Shown here one piece after another: positions 26,017-34,194 of a stretch of DNA of 64,000 bases. This stretch comes from Rhodobacteraceae bacterium M382. GTDB taxonomy: Bacteria > Pseudomonadota > Alphaproteobacteria > Rhodobacterales > Rhodobacteraceae. A program made the translations under genes and the position numbers. The number at the start of each line of letters is the position of its first letter. The first letter of the stretch is position 1. The DNA is taken from positions 62,001 through 126,000 of the forward strand of contig CP081101.1 of assembly GCA_025141015.1 (NCBI GenBank). Reading direction: 5' to 3'. The notes beneath the pieces are model-generated. The model was given only the letters and a program-made list of their open reading frames with translations. It was not told the origin of the DNA and did no database searches.

Positions 26017-27227
26017 TCGAACTCATACTCACCTCATTCCCGTTGGTGATCCGGATCATGTATCTGCGCTGGCGCGGGATTCCTGTCACGCTCTATAATG
26101 TGCATCGGGCTGTATTCTTGTGGTTCGTCATTGCCGTCGCCCTATTCTTTACGGTTTTCTATTATTACCCCAAATCCTACACCGGTTTGGTTCCTTTCAG
26201 GATTGTGCCGGTGGTTGCCGAAAATGGTGGTACGGTCACGCAGGTGCTGGTCAAACCTGGCGATCATGTTGCCACGGGGGATCTGCTTTTCACTGTCGAA
26301 AACACCAGTGAGCAGGCTGCAGTGGATGTTGCCGAACACCAAGTGGTTGAGCTGCAGAACGCCATCGAAGCCGGCGAGGTCGAAGTGCGAACGGCGCAGG
26401 CTGTTCTAAAGGGCGCTGAAGCCGGGCTTGCCCAGATTGAATTGTCGTTGGCGGATCAAACTGCCCTGAAGGACCGCAATTCTGCGGCCTTCAGAGAGAA
26501 TGAATTCGAACGGGCTCAGAACACGCGGTTGGCGCGTCTGTCCGAAGTCGAAGCCGCCCGGACACAGCTTGAGTCGGCGAGCCTCAAGGTGACGTCAGTT
26601 TTGCCTGCGCAACTTGAAACAGCTGAATCCATGCTGGAACAGGCGCAGGCTGAGCTGGCGAAAACCCGGGTTTATGCCGTGGTCGACGGGACGGTTGAAC
26701 AATTGACGTTGAACGTTGGCGCGCGTGCCGGGCAAACCGCACTGAGCGCCGCGATGGTGATTGTGCCGGACGACAGGGCCGATCCGACGTCGGAGGTTGC
26801 AGCAGGATTTTCCCAAGTGGCCAGCGCAGTTCTGTACGAAGGAATGGCCGCTGAAATCGCGTGTGACAGCAATTTCAACGCCAGTATGCGCAATACAGTG
26901 CTGCCTGCCAGGTTGGTTCGCTTGCAAGAGGTCATTGCTGCAGGTCAAATCAAGCCGACCGGGTATCTCATGGAAACTTCAGAGCGGGCTCAGCGGGGCG
27001 AGATTGTTGCGCACTTCAAACTTGTACATCCAGAGCATACCGAGCTCTTGATCGATGGCAGTGGCTGTATGGTGCAAGCCTATACAACGCATGTAACCGG
27101 CCCGCTGGAGGGAAGTGTTCTGGCCCATGTGATCGAAGCATTGGGGGCGCTCAAGGCGATTTTGTTGCGCATCAAGGTCTGGGTCGCTCTGGCATCCGGT
27201 ATCGGGCTCACAGGGGGAGGCCATTGA
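26013..27227 (+). CDS. HlyD-family membrane fusion (adaptor) protein
   Basis: 404 residues. An N-terminal cytoplasmic helix and membrane anchor (AVFLWFVIAVALFFTVFYYY, about residues 30-50), then a biotinyl-lipoyl domain (GGTVTQVLVKPGDHVATGDLLFTVE), a long coiled-coil hairpin (about 95-210) and a return lipoyl half and beta-barrel (AVVDGTVEQLTLNVGARAG). It links an inner-membrane transporter to the periplasm. The ABC ATPase and FtsX-like permease lie downstream after a 230-base gap, so it may be their adaptor, although MacB systems usually carry a different type of adaptor (MacA). Confidence 0.88.
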   Translation: MIELILTSFPLVIRIMYLRWRGIPVTLYNVHRAVFLWFVIAVALFFTVFYYYPKSYTGLVPFRIVPVVAENGGTVTQVLVKPGDHVATGDLLFTVENTSEQAAVDVAEHQVVELQNAIEAGEVEVRTAQAVLKGAEAGLAQIELSLADQTALKDRNSAAFRENEFERAQNTRLARLSEVEAARTQLESASLKVTSVLPAQLETAESMLEQAQAELAKTRVYAVVDGTVEQLTLNVGARAGQTALSAAMVIVPDDRADPTSEVAAGFSQVASAVLYEGMAAEIACDSNFNASMRNTVLPARLVRLQEVIAAGQIKPTGYLMETSERAQRGEIVAHFKLVHPEHTELLIDGSGCMVQAYTTHVTGPLEGSVLAHVIEALGALKAILLRIKVWVALASGIGLTGGGH

Positions 27228-27458
27228 TCCTGCTTTGACAAGATGTCCGGATGGAAGCGACCTGCTTTCATCCGGACATTTCGGCGCGGGCCTGATTTTG
27301 GGTGTGGGCGATACAGAACCTTGGCACCTATGGGCCGTAAGGGCAGGGGAGGACAGTGTCCCTCAAAAAAACGCGCACACTGAGAGAGGTTGCCAGAAAA
27401 GCCGTTTTGCGACGGGAGCACTAGACACAGTGAGAAACCGCTTTATCTACTTATCCCT

Positions 27459-28145
27459 ATGACACCCATTGCAATTAATTCATTACAGTATCGCTGGCCG
27501 GGCGAAGCGAAACCAATACTCGATATTGACAAGTTCGAACTGAGCACCGGCGAGAAAGTCATGTTACGTGGCCCTAGCGGGAGCGGAAAGTCGACTTTGC
27601 TTTCGGCGATTGCCGGGGTCATTGACGTTCCCAGCGCATCGGTTCTCGTTTCAGGCACGGATGTAGGGGAATTGTCCGGCAGTGATCGTGATCGTTTTCG
27701 TGTCGATCACATGGGAATAATCTTTCAGGTGTTCAATCTGCTGCCCTGGCTCAGTGCGATTGACAACGTTTTGCTGCCCTGTCGCTTTTCGGCCCGGCGG
27801 CGGGAAAACATATCGGCCGAACCCCAAAAAGCTGCGTCTCGGTTGTTGGGTGAATTGGGATTGACCGACACCAAAACGCTGAATGGCCCGGCCAGCGCGC
27901 TGAGCATTGGTCAACAGCAAAGGGTTGCGGCAGCCAGGGCTTTGATCGGATCACCGGAAATCGTTTTGGCTGATGAGCCAACATCAGCGCTGGACGAAGA
28001 GGCAAAGGATGTATTTGTCGAACTTCTGTTAAAGGAGTGTAATCAATCCGGATCAAGCCTGCTGTTTGTCAGTCACGATAGAACCCTTGAAACGCATTTC
28101 GACCGAACGGTGGAATTGGACGCGCTGAATGGTGGAGCAGAGTGA
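27459..28145 (+). CDS. ABC transporter ATP-binding protein (LolD/MacB-type)
   Basis: 228 residues from the ATG at 27459; longer frames upstream give non-family sequence. Walker A GPSGSGKST, Q-loop IIFQVFNLLPWLSA, signature LSIGQQQRVAAARAL and Walker B IVLADEPTSALDEE, plus the switch His (FVSHDRTLE). It powers the permease encoded next (start codon overlaps its stop, TGATG). The ATPase group is the MacB/LolD/FtsE type that drives mechanotransmission or lipoprotein/antibiotic export rather than ordinary import. Confidence 0.92.
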   Translation: MTPIAINSLQYRWPGEAKPILDIDKFELSTGEKVMLRGPSGSGKSTLLSAIAGVIDVPSASVLVSGTDVGELSGSDRDRFRVDHMGIIFQVFNLLPWLSAIDNVLLPCRFSARRRENISAEPQKAASRLLGELGLTDTKTLNGPASALSIGQQQRVAAARALIGSPEIVLADEPTSALDEEAKDVFVELLLKECNQSGSSLLFVSHDRTLETHFDRTVELDALNGGAE

Positions 28146-29587
28146 TGCTTGATCTCTGCTTGAAAAGCTTGCTCAACCGACGGTTTGTTGCCGCTTTGAC
28201 CATCCTGAGCATCGCGCTTAGCGTTGCGCTGATCCTTGGTGTTGAAAGGCTGCGTACCGAGGCACGCGCCGGCTTTGCAAACTCGGTTTCAGGCGTGGAC
28301 CTGATCGTGGCCGCACGCGGCAATGACGTGCAAATCCTGATGGCGACTGTTTTTGGCGTTGGCTCGACCGGAACGGGCCTCAGCTGGGAAAGCTACGAGA
28401 TGGTTGAGAACATGCCCGGCATCGACTGGACGGTGCCGCTCATGATGGGCGATTCCCACCGTGGCTATCCGGTCGTGGGCACTTCCGAGGCTTATTTTGA
28501 ACGCTTTCGCTACAGTGGTGGACAATCTTTGACCTTTGCACAGGGGCGTGCTTTTGACACTTCGATGGGCGCCGTCGTTGGGGCCGATGTTGCGCGGGCT
28601 TTTGGTTATGGTCCTGGAACTGAAATCGTAAATGCCCACGGATCCGGAGAGGTGTCATTCGATATTCACGACGAAGCACCATTCACGATCAGCGGCGTCC
28701 TGGCAGTGACCGGAACTGCCGTTGATCGAATGGTCTTCGTGTCGCTCAAAGGCTTTGACGCTTTGCACGAAGACGCGGTGCCCGAAAACGCCGACCCCTT
28801 CGCGAAATTGGGAGGATCTGATGACGGTGATGAGCAGCTGCTGTTACAGGATGAACACGAGGAACACGAACACGAGACAGGGCACGCCGCAGAAGGCGAT
28901 CACGCAGCACACACAGATCACGTGGCTGAGGCAGATCACAGTGAACATGACGATAGTGGGAACGAGGAGCCACACGACGCCAACGCACATGCCGCCCACG
29001 ATGAACAGGGGCACGATGATCACGGGCACGAGCCCGCCACAATCAATGCGATTTTTGCGGGGCTCAAGAGCAAGACCGCAATTCTATCAGTCCAACGCCA
29101 GCTTTCCGAATATCGCGGCGATGCGCTGACGGCGGTCCTGCCCAATGTCGCGCTGCTCCAACTTTGGTCAATAACGGGCACCGCTGAAACAGCCTTGCGC
29201 CTGATGGCAGGCGCGGTGGCGCTGGCGGGGGTTATTGGTATGGTGGTGATGCTGTCAGCAACGCTTGACGCGCGGCGGCGTGAATTCGCCATTCTGCGCT
29301 CGGTTGGGGCGACACCTCGCGCGATCTTTACACTGATAATGCTCGAGGCGGTGCTTCTGTTATTGACGGGGGTTATCCTTGGCTACATCCTGCTGACCAC
29401 AGTTATGATGGCGGCCAACCCAGTTCTGATGGCGAATTTCGGGCTTAAGGTCGGCTTTGGGCTGCCAAGTTTTCGTGAGGCCCTTCTCATAGCGTTTGTT
29501 TTCTGCTCTGGTCTGGTTGCTGGCGCTATTCCGGCATTTCGAGTTTACCGGATGACTTTGGCAGACGGGCTGTCATTGCGGCTTTAA
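28145..29587 (+). CDS. FtsX/MacB-type ABC permease with a long histidine-rich loop
   Basis: 480 residues: one N-terminal transmembrane helix (ALTILSIALSVALILGV, about 18-35), a large periplasmic MacB-type domain, and three C-terminal helices (TAETALRLMAGAVALAGVIG onward). The striking part is residues about 237-298, where 15 of some 62 residues are His mixed with Asp/Glu (DEHEEHEHETGHAAEGDH and later GHDDHGHEP). This insert lies between the periplasmic domain and the second membrane segment and looks like a metal-binding loop. With the DUF3299 gene after it, it resembles a zinc-linked transporter locus known in Vibrio (from memory). The start is taken as ATG 28145; GTG 28142 is possible. Confidence 0.9.
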   Translation: MLDLCLKSLLNRRFVAALTILSIALSVALILGVERLRTEARAGFANSVSGVDLIVAARGNDVQILMATVFGVGSTGTGLSWESYEMVENMPGIDWTVPLMMGDSHRGYPVVGTSEAYFERFRYSGGQSLTFAQGRAFDTSMGAVVGADVARAFGYGPGTEIVNAHGSGEVSFDIHDEAPFTISGVLAVTGTAVDRMVFVSLKGFDALHEDAVPENADPFAKLGGSDDGDEQLLLQDEHEEHEHETGHAAEGDHAAHTDHVAEADHSEHDDSGNEEPHDANAHAAHDEQGHDDHGHEPATINAIFAGLKSKTAILSVQRQLSEYRGDALTAVLPNVALLQLWSITGTAETALRLMAGAVALAGVIGMVVMLSATLDARRREFAILRSVGATPRAIFTLIMLEAVLLLLTGVILGYILLTTVMMAANPVLMANFGLKVGFGLPSFREALLIAFVFCSGLVAGAIPAFRVYRMTLADGLSLRL

Positions 29588-29602
29588 GGAGAGATGGAAG
29601 TG

Positions 29603-30256
29603 ATGAAAACACTGGCGCTTGCTCTTGCAGCTTCTCTTGCATTTACCATTGCGCATCCTGCCGGAGCGTCGGAGCCGCTTGAAATCACCTGGGTGGATCT
29701 GCTGCCCGAAGAACGGCCCTACCATGATCCTTTTGCAGAGCTGGAGTACAGCCAGATCAGCGATCTTGCTGAGTTGTATCGCATCGAGATTTTGAAGCCC
29801 TCTGAAGAAAGTGACACTATGCCAGCCAGGGCCGCAGTGATCCGGGAAAAACTCGCGTCTCAGGGACTGGATCCTGACCAGTTGTTCAAGCAGCGCGACA
29901 TTGTGATGAATCAGCGCAAATTGGCCGCAACCGAGCCAAATGTTGATCTGATTGGAAAAGTCGTGCGGTTGCCGGGGTATTTGTTGCCCTTGGAAATGGT
30001 CGATCAGAAAACAATCGAATTTCTGCTCGTTCCGACCGTCGGTGCCTGTATCCACACTCCTCCGCCTCCTGCAAACCAGATGGTTTTTGTGCGCTATGAC
30101 GAGGGCTTTGATGTGGATGAGCTGTACAAACCAGTTTGGATCAGCGGCGAAATGCGCGCCCAAAGCCACTCGAATGCGCTGCATCTGGTGGACGGGCAAG
30201 CTGACATCGAAACGACCTATTTCGTAGAAGCCATGTCGGTGGACATCTATAAGTAG
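29603..30256 (+). CDS. exported DUF3299 protein
   Basis: 217 residues with a signal peptide (MKTLALALAASLAFTIAHPA). The family hallmark VGACIHTPPPPANQMVFV is at about residue 145, with GKVVRLPGYLLPLE before it and AQSHSNALHLVDGQADIETTYF after. DUF3299 is a periplasmic domain often next to ABC transporter genes with His-rich parts. Cys and His of the ACIHTPPP stretch could bind metal. AAGGAGA ribosome site precedes ATG 29603 at proper spacing, so this start is preferred over ATG 29594, where the site touches the codon. Confidence 0.85.
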   Translation: MKTLALALAASLAFTIAHPAGASEPLEITWVDLLPEERPYHDPFAELEYSQISDLAELYRIEILKPSEESDTMPARAAVIREKLASQGLDPDQLFKQRDIVMNQRKLAATEPNVDLIGKVVRLPGYLLPLEMVDQKTIEFLLVPTVGACIHTPPPPANQMVFVRYDEGFDVDELYKPVWISGEMRAQSHSNALHLVDGQADIETTYFVEAMSVDIYK

Positions 30257-30392
30257 CGATCGACGGTTACCCAGCCGACCAGCGGCGGAAGACCGCTGCG
30301 CAGGACGTTTGAAGAGCGGAATTCTGCCTTTTTTCAAACGGGCGACGGGGGGAACTGCTGCTGCAACCTGAACAGAGAAAATTGGAGTTCAA

Positions 30393-31466
30393 ATGCTCCC
30401 GGCCTTCACGCATAAATGTTTCATGAACAAAATCACTGTTTCCTTCTTATTGGCTGCTGGCCTGATGGTTCCCAATTCTGCCACGCCTTGCGGATTTCAC
30501 AATTATGCTCCGCAACCGACATTGGTTGATCGGTTGCTTGGAAGCGACGAAATTGTTCTTGCCCGTTCGGCACCGAACAATCCTTTTCGGTTTGAAGCAA
30601 TTGAAGCCTTGGAAGGTAATCTTGACTCATCCGAGATTCCCTTTCTTGTTGACAGCGTTACCCGCCACCGCTTTGCGATGGATGCCCAAACAGCAGTTCT
30701 TTTTGCGCGGGACGGAGACTATGGACCCTGGCAGCGTCTTGCTCTGGTTGATGCCACGATGGCTCCTGTCCTGAACACCATTATGGAACAGCTGCCCGCC
30801 TGGGAAATCGGTAGCCAAATGGATCGGTTCCGCTATTTCGCGACCCTTCTCAACCACCCGGATGATCGCATCCACAAAATGGCTCTGCGCGAACTGGATC
30901 AGGCAGACTATGCCACTTTGCGCAGCCTCAACCTTGCAATTGAAACCCGGCGGCTGCAGGCCCGGCTGGACGAACCCAACGAGGCCGACTTCAAGGCAAT
31001 ACGTATCCTGCTTCTTGGTATGAGCGACGATCTGCAATTTCGTGACCTGTTGGAAGCGGGTGTCGAAAACAACGTCCGATCCGAAGGGATCTATCTGGGG
31101 GCCTATGCCACTGCGTTGATCGAACTTGTTGGCCCTGAAGCCGTAGCGTCCATTGCGGCCAAACACCTGACGAATCCAAACCATTCGCTGCTATCGCGCG
31201 AATTGCTAATCGAAGCGGTCGCTCTTCATGGTGGCTCGACAAGTCCTGAGATGGAAACGTCCGTTATGCAGGCGATTAACAGCTCTCTTTGGCTTGACCC
31301 AAGACTGGCCGGAGCAGCGGCACGCCAATTCGGCGCGAGAGGAAACTGGTCGCTTGCGCCAGTGCTGGAAACATTGCTCGAAGAAGGGACCGTATTTGAG
31401 ATGGCCGACAGGCAGGATGCATCGCAATACGTAATATACGCACAGGAGTTCAAAACGCAGCCGTAG
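30393..31466 (+). CDS. exported alpha-helical protein of unknown function
   Basis: 357 residues. Signal-like N terminus (NKITVSFLLAAGLMVPNSAT), then mostly helical sequence with repeat-like pairs (HKMALRELDQADYATLRSLN, LREL...). The GGAG at 30385 favours ATG 30393 over ATG 30423. It follows the DUF3299 gene by 136 bases on the same strand and ends the cluster, so it may be part of the transport system. Cysteine occurs once, in TPCGFHNYAPQP after the signal peptide. No family recognised; the helical region may be HEAT-like, which is only a guess. Confidence 0.65.
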   Translation: MLPAFTHKCFMNKITVSFLLAAGLMVPNSATPCGFHNYAPQPTLVDRLLGSDEIVLARSAPNNPFRFEAIEALEGNLDSSEIPFLVDSVTRHRFAMDAQTAVLFARDGDYGPWQRLALVDATMAPVLNTIMEQLPAWEIGSQMDRFRYFATLLNHPDDRIHKMALRELDQADYATLRSLNLAIETRRLQARLDEPNEADFKAIRILLLGMSDDLQFRDLLEAGVENNVRSEGIYLGAYATALIELVGPEAVASIAAKHLTNPNHSLLSRELLIEAVALHGGSTSPEMETSVMQAINSSLWLDPRLAGAAARQFGARGNWSLAPVLETLLEEGTVFEMADRQDASQYVIYAQEFKTQP

Positions 31467-31800
31467 CGCCAGCTCCAAAGGTTGGACAGGGTTTAGGCAA
31501 TTGGAGATCCTCTTTGCACCTGCTGATCGAAGTTGGATGTTTGATTTCGCCGGCCATAAACCACGGCATCTGGTTTTCCGTCATGCTTCGTGCACGCGCG
31601 CTCCTCGCTGAGTAAATGGCGATGGTTGACGATCAGCTGACCGCACTTGCAAAGCCCGCCCCGATGCCTGGTTCGGGCTGACACTGCGGCGATGGAAATC
31701 AGCACAGACTGACATCGGGGGGCGCATCACGGGTCAGATTAGGCGGAGTTTCCAGGCCGACCACGGATACCGAATTTCCGGTGCAGCAACTCTGTCAAAG
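31467..31800. other. intergenic region after the His-rich cluster
   Basis: About 330 bases without a supported gene. A minus-strand frame (31493-31705) has no recognisable family and no ribosome site. The aminotransferase remnant begins right beside it, so this may be decayed DNA. Confidence 0.4.
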
Positions 31801-32210
31801 GCGACTTAGGACGTGCTCCATGACTTCAAAGAGGTGATCGGTATTCGTCTTTGAAAATGGCATTGGTGGTCGGATTTTAAAAAGGTTTTCCTTACGCCCC
31901 AGCAATCCCATGACAACACCGTTCTCCCGCATCAGGTTTGTGGCCCGCTTGGCCAGTTTCTTGTCCGCCGCCAGTTTGCCTGTTGGTTTGATGATCTCGG
32001 TTCCAAAGAAAAGGCCCGCGCCCCGGACATCGCCTATGAAGTTGTGCTTTTTTTTGCCAATTTCTTGAGGCGTTTCTTGGCATATGTGCCAACGTCTGCA
32101 GCGTTCTCGATCAGGTTTTCGTTTTCGATCACGTCGAGAACCGCCCTGCCCGCAGCACAGGACGCCGGGTTGCTGCACCCAACGCTGGGCCATGGTAAGA
32201 TAAAAACCTG
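31801..32210 (-). pseudogene. frameshifted remnant of a class III aminotransferase (C-terminal part)
   Basis: Two minus-strand frames together give a class III aminotransferase C terminus: [20 protein letters not shown] and [19 protein letters not shown] in one frame, then after a shift [35 protein letters not shown] and the end HLFEVMEHVLSRL in another. The break falls at a run of eight T at 32048-32055 (A on the coding strand), a classic slippage site. The preceding ~280 residues with the PLP lysine are missing. The remnant lies 35-45 bases beyond the esterase stop, both on the minus strand. Confidence 0.8.
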
Positions 32211-32244
32211 CATAGAAACCACCATGTCTCGTTGCCTTGGTTCC

Positions 32245-33168
32245 TTAGAACTTTCCGACCAGAAATTCCGCAACTTCCGTTATTGATGCCTCGGCCTCAG
32301 GAATGCTTGGATAGAACTCGAACACATGCCACATGCCTTCCCAAACTCTCAAGTTGCAAGTGGCTCCGGATTCTCTCATTAGCCGGTCCAAACGCACACA
32401 GCCACTCAACAGATAATCCCGCGTTCCGCTGGTGACGAAGACCGGAGGGAACTGATCATCGAAAGATCCGTAAATCGGCGACAGATCGGGGCTGGTCAGA
32501 TCAGCGTTATCTGGAATGTAAAATGAGCGAAATACTTCGATCTCGGACGCACGCAGAAACGGGTCGCGTTGTGCAACCCCACTATCCCCCAGATTCTTGA
32601 TATCCACCCAAGGCGACATGAGTGCCAGCGCGCGTGGAAGGCGTTGACCACGTGCCCTTAATCGGTGGACAGAGGCGAGAGCCAGATTTCCGCCGGCGGA
32701 TTCTCCGCAAAGGCATGCCTCAGGGTTTTCACCAAGGAGGGCAGATATGACATCTTCACAAACATTTAGCGCTGCAGGAAATGGGTGCTCAGGAGCGAGT
32801 GGATAATGGGGGGAAATTATGCGCGCACCGGTTTTTTCGGCAAGTTTGGCTGAAATCGGCAAGTCCTCGAAAGGGCTACCCAGAGAAAATCCGCCCCCGA
32901 AAAGATAGACAATTTCACGATTGCCCCGTGGAACCGGCGGATCGATGACCAGACACGACGTGCCCTCGATCATTCGTTCTGACAAGGATACTCCCGTTGC
33001 TTCTATCACATCATTTGTGGCTTGAGCGCTGGCATCACGTGACATCGCCCGAATTTCGGAGATTGGCTGCCTAAAATCTCTTCCGGTGGTCGCGGTCGCA
33101 TGAGCAGCGAGCGCTTCTGCCTCGAGACTGATCTTAGCGAACTCTTGGTTTATGTTTTTTCTTGGCAT
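32245..33168 (-). CDS. alpha/beta hydrolase, hormone-sensitive-lipase-type esterase
   Basis: 307 residues. Nucleophile Ser in [14 protein letters not shown], acid Asp in [12 protein letters not shown], and His in [11 protein letters not shown] complete the triad. The oxyanion-hole motif of this family is HGGG, but here it reads LFGGGFSLG: the His is replaced by Phe. The family hydrolyses short acyl esters; some members act on amide or carbamate bonds. It lies between the aminotransferase remnant and the XRE-cupin regulator, all minus strand, so an older catabolic operon may have been here. Confidence 0.85.
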   Translation of the reverse strand: MPRKNINQEFAKISLEAEALAAHATATTGRDFRQPISEIRAMSRDASAQATNDVIEATGVSLSERMIEGTSCLVIDPPVPRGNREIVYLFGGGFSLGSPFEDLPISAKLAEKTGARIISPHYPLAPEHPFPAALNVCEDVISALLGENPEACLCGESAGGNLALASVHRLRARGQRLPRALALMSPWVDIKNLGDSGVAQRDPFLRASEIEVFRSFYIPDNADLTSPDLSPIYGSFDDQFPPVFVTSGTRDYLLSGCVRLDRLMRESGATCNLRVWEGMWHVFEFYPSIPEAEASITEVAEFLVGKF

Positions 33169-33477
33169 GCAAGTGCTCCAAAGAGGCCAACTGGCTCTTT
33201 TGACGTGTCAGGTTCGGGTGCGATGACAGAGGTTGCACAGTGACGGGCAATGGCCAAACGGTTTCTTTGACGCATCCCAGGCGTGTGGGTGGACGGCCTA
33301 GTTCAATGCCTCGACACAGGGGGCAGGTTCCAGCGTGTTCGTGATCGACCAAGCCAAGACCCTTGCCGTCACACGCGAAATCTTCACTATCACCCACAAC
33401 TCTGCAGATCACGACAGAAATGGACCTTACGGACTCTCTGATAATGCAACTGGCCAGAGTTACCACTGTTCTCAGGA
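33169..33477. other. intergenic region between esterase and XRE-cupin regulator
   Basis: About 310 bases with no supported gene. A frame at 33134-33499 on the minus strand is not family-like. No repeat noticed. Confidence 0.4.
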
Positions 33478-34044
33478 TCAAAAAGACGACGGCGTACAAG
33501 CACTAACAACTTTGCAAGGCGTATCTCCGGCATTCCGAAACCTGTGCGGCAGCATGCTCGCGAAATAGTATGCGTCTCCGGGACTCAGCACCCTGGACTG
33601 CCCATCTACTGTCACTTCAAGACGGCCCTCAATAACAACCGCACATTCCTCTCCTTCGTGAGACAGCGCAGCTCGGCCAGAATCGGCACCTACTTCGTAC
33701 TCCTCTATGAGCATCTGTAATTTTCTGTCTCGGCGCTCACCTGCGACCAGCAGATAGGAAACACCGGGTGATCCGAGATCGCGCATGCTGTTGTGAGGAA
33801 AGTAGAAACTGTCCTCTTTCTTGAGTTCAAAGCTGAAAAAGAACCCAAGATTGACATCAATGCCCGCGAGCACCTTTTTGAGCAAAGCGACGGAAGGTTG
33901 GGTTGATCCGCTTTCGATCTGTGAGATTGTCCCGCTGCCGACGCCGGCGCGTTTGGCCAGTTCACGCTGGCTGAGGCCTTTTGATGTCCGAATCAACCGC
34001 AAGCGTCGTGCGGTTTCTAGATCGGAAGTCGAAGTGTCACCCAT
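33478..34044 (-). CDS. XRE-family regulator with C-terminal cupin domain (PuuR-like architecture)
   Basis: 188 residues. HTH_3 domain at residues about 10-65 (LSQRELAKRAGVGSGTISQI) and a cupin_2 domain at about 105-185 (SHEGEECAVVIEGRLEVTVD, PGDAYYFASMLPHRFRNAG). This architecture includes PuuR, regulator of putrescine use, and many amino-acid regulators. It is divergent from the omega-aminotransferase operon, which it probably controls. A perfect palindrome in the shared promoter (34155-34168) is a candidate site. Confidence 0.9.
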   Translation of the reverse strand: MGDTSTSDLETARRLRLIRTSKGLSQRELAKRAGVGSGTISQIESGSTQPSVALLKKVLAGIDVNLGFFFSFELKKEDSFYFPHNSMRDLGSPGVSYLLVAGERRDRKLQMLIEEYEVGADSGRAALSHEGEECAVVIEGRLEVTVDGQSRVLSPGDAYYFASMLPHRFRNAGDTPCKVVSACTPSSF

Positions 34045-34154
34045 TGCGATTTCCTGCTTTTGATCGAAAGCACTTTAGGCGGGCAAGGACTGTTTTTCAA
34101 TCACTTACAAAAACCCATAAAGCTGGGTGTGCGGAAGGCCTGAACTCTGCAAGG

Positions 34155-34168
34155 ATTTGTCAACAAAT
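34155..34168. promoter_or_regulatory. perfect palindrome ATTTGT-CA-ACAAAT in the divergent promoter
   Basis: A 6-2-6 perfect inverted repeat, 26 bases before the likely GTG start of the aminotransferase and in the same 150-base region as the XRE-cupin start. The likely binder is that regulator (inference). Confidence 0.45.
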
Positions 34169-34194
34169 GAAAATCTGCTTTGCGAGGTAGCTCT

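Noticed and set aside
28857-29040. Minus-strand hydrophobic frame opposite the His-rich loop, looking like a membrane peptide
   Set aside because: Complement of His/Asp/Glu codons gives Val/Met/Ile; this is an artefact of the loop, not a gene.
31493-31705. Possible small protein or transposase fragment
   Set aside because: No family recognised, no ribosome site, no inverted repeats nearby.
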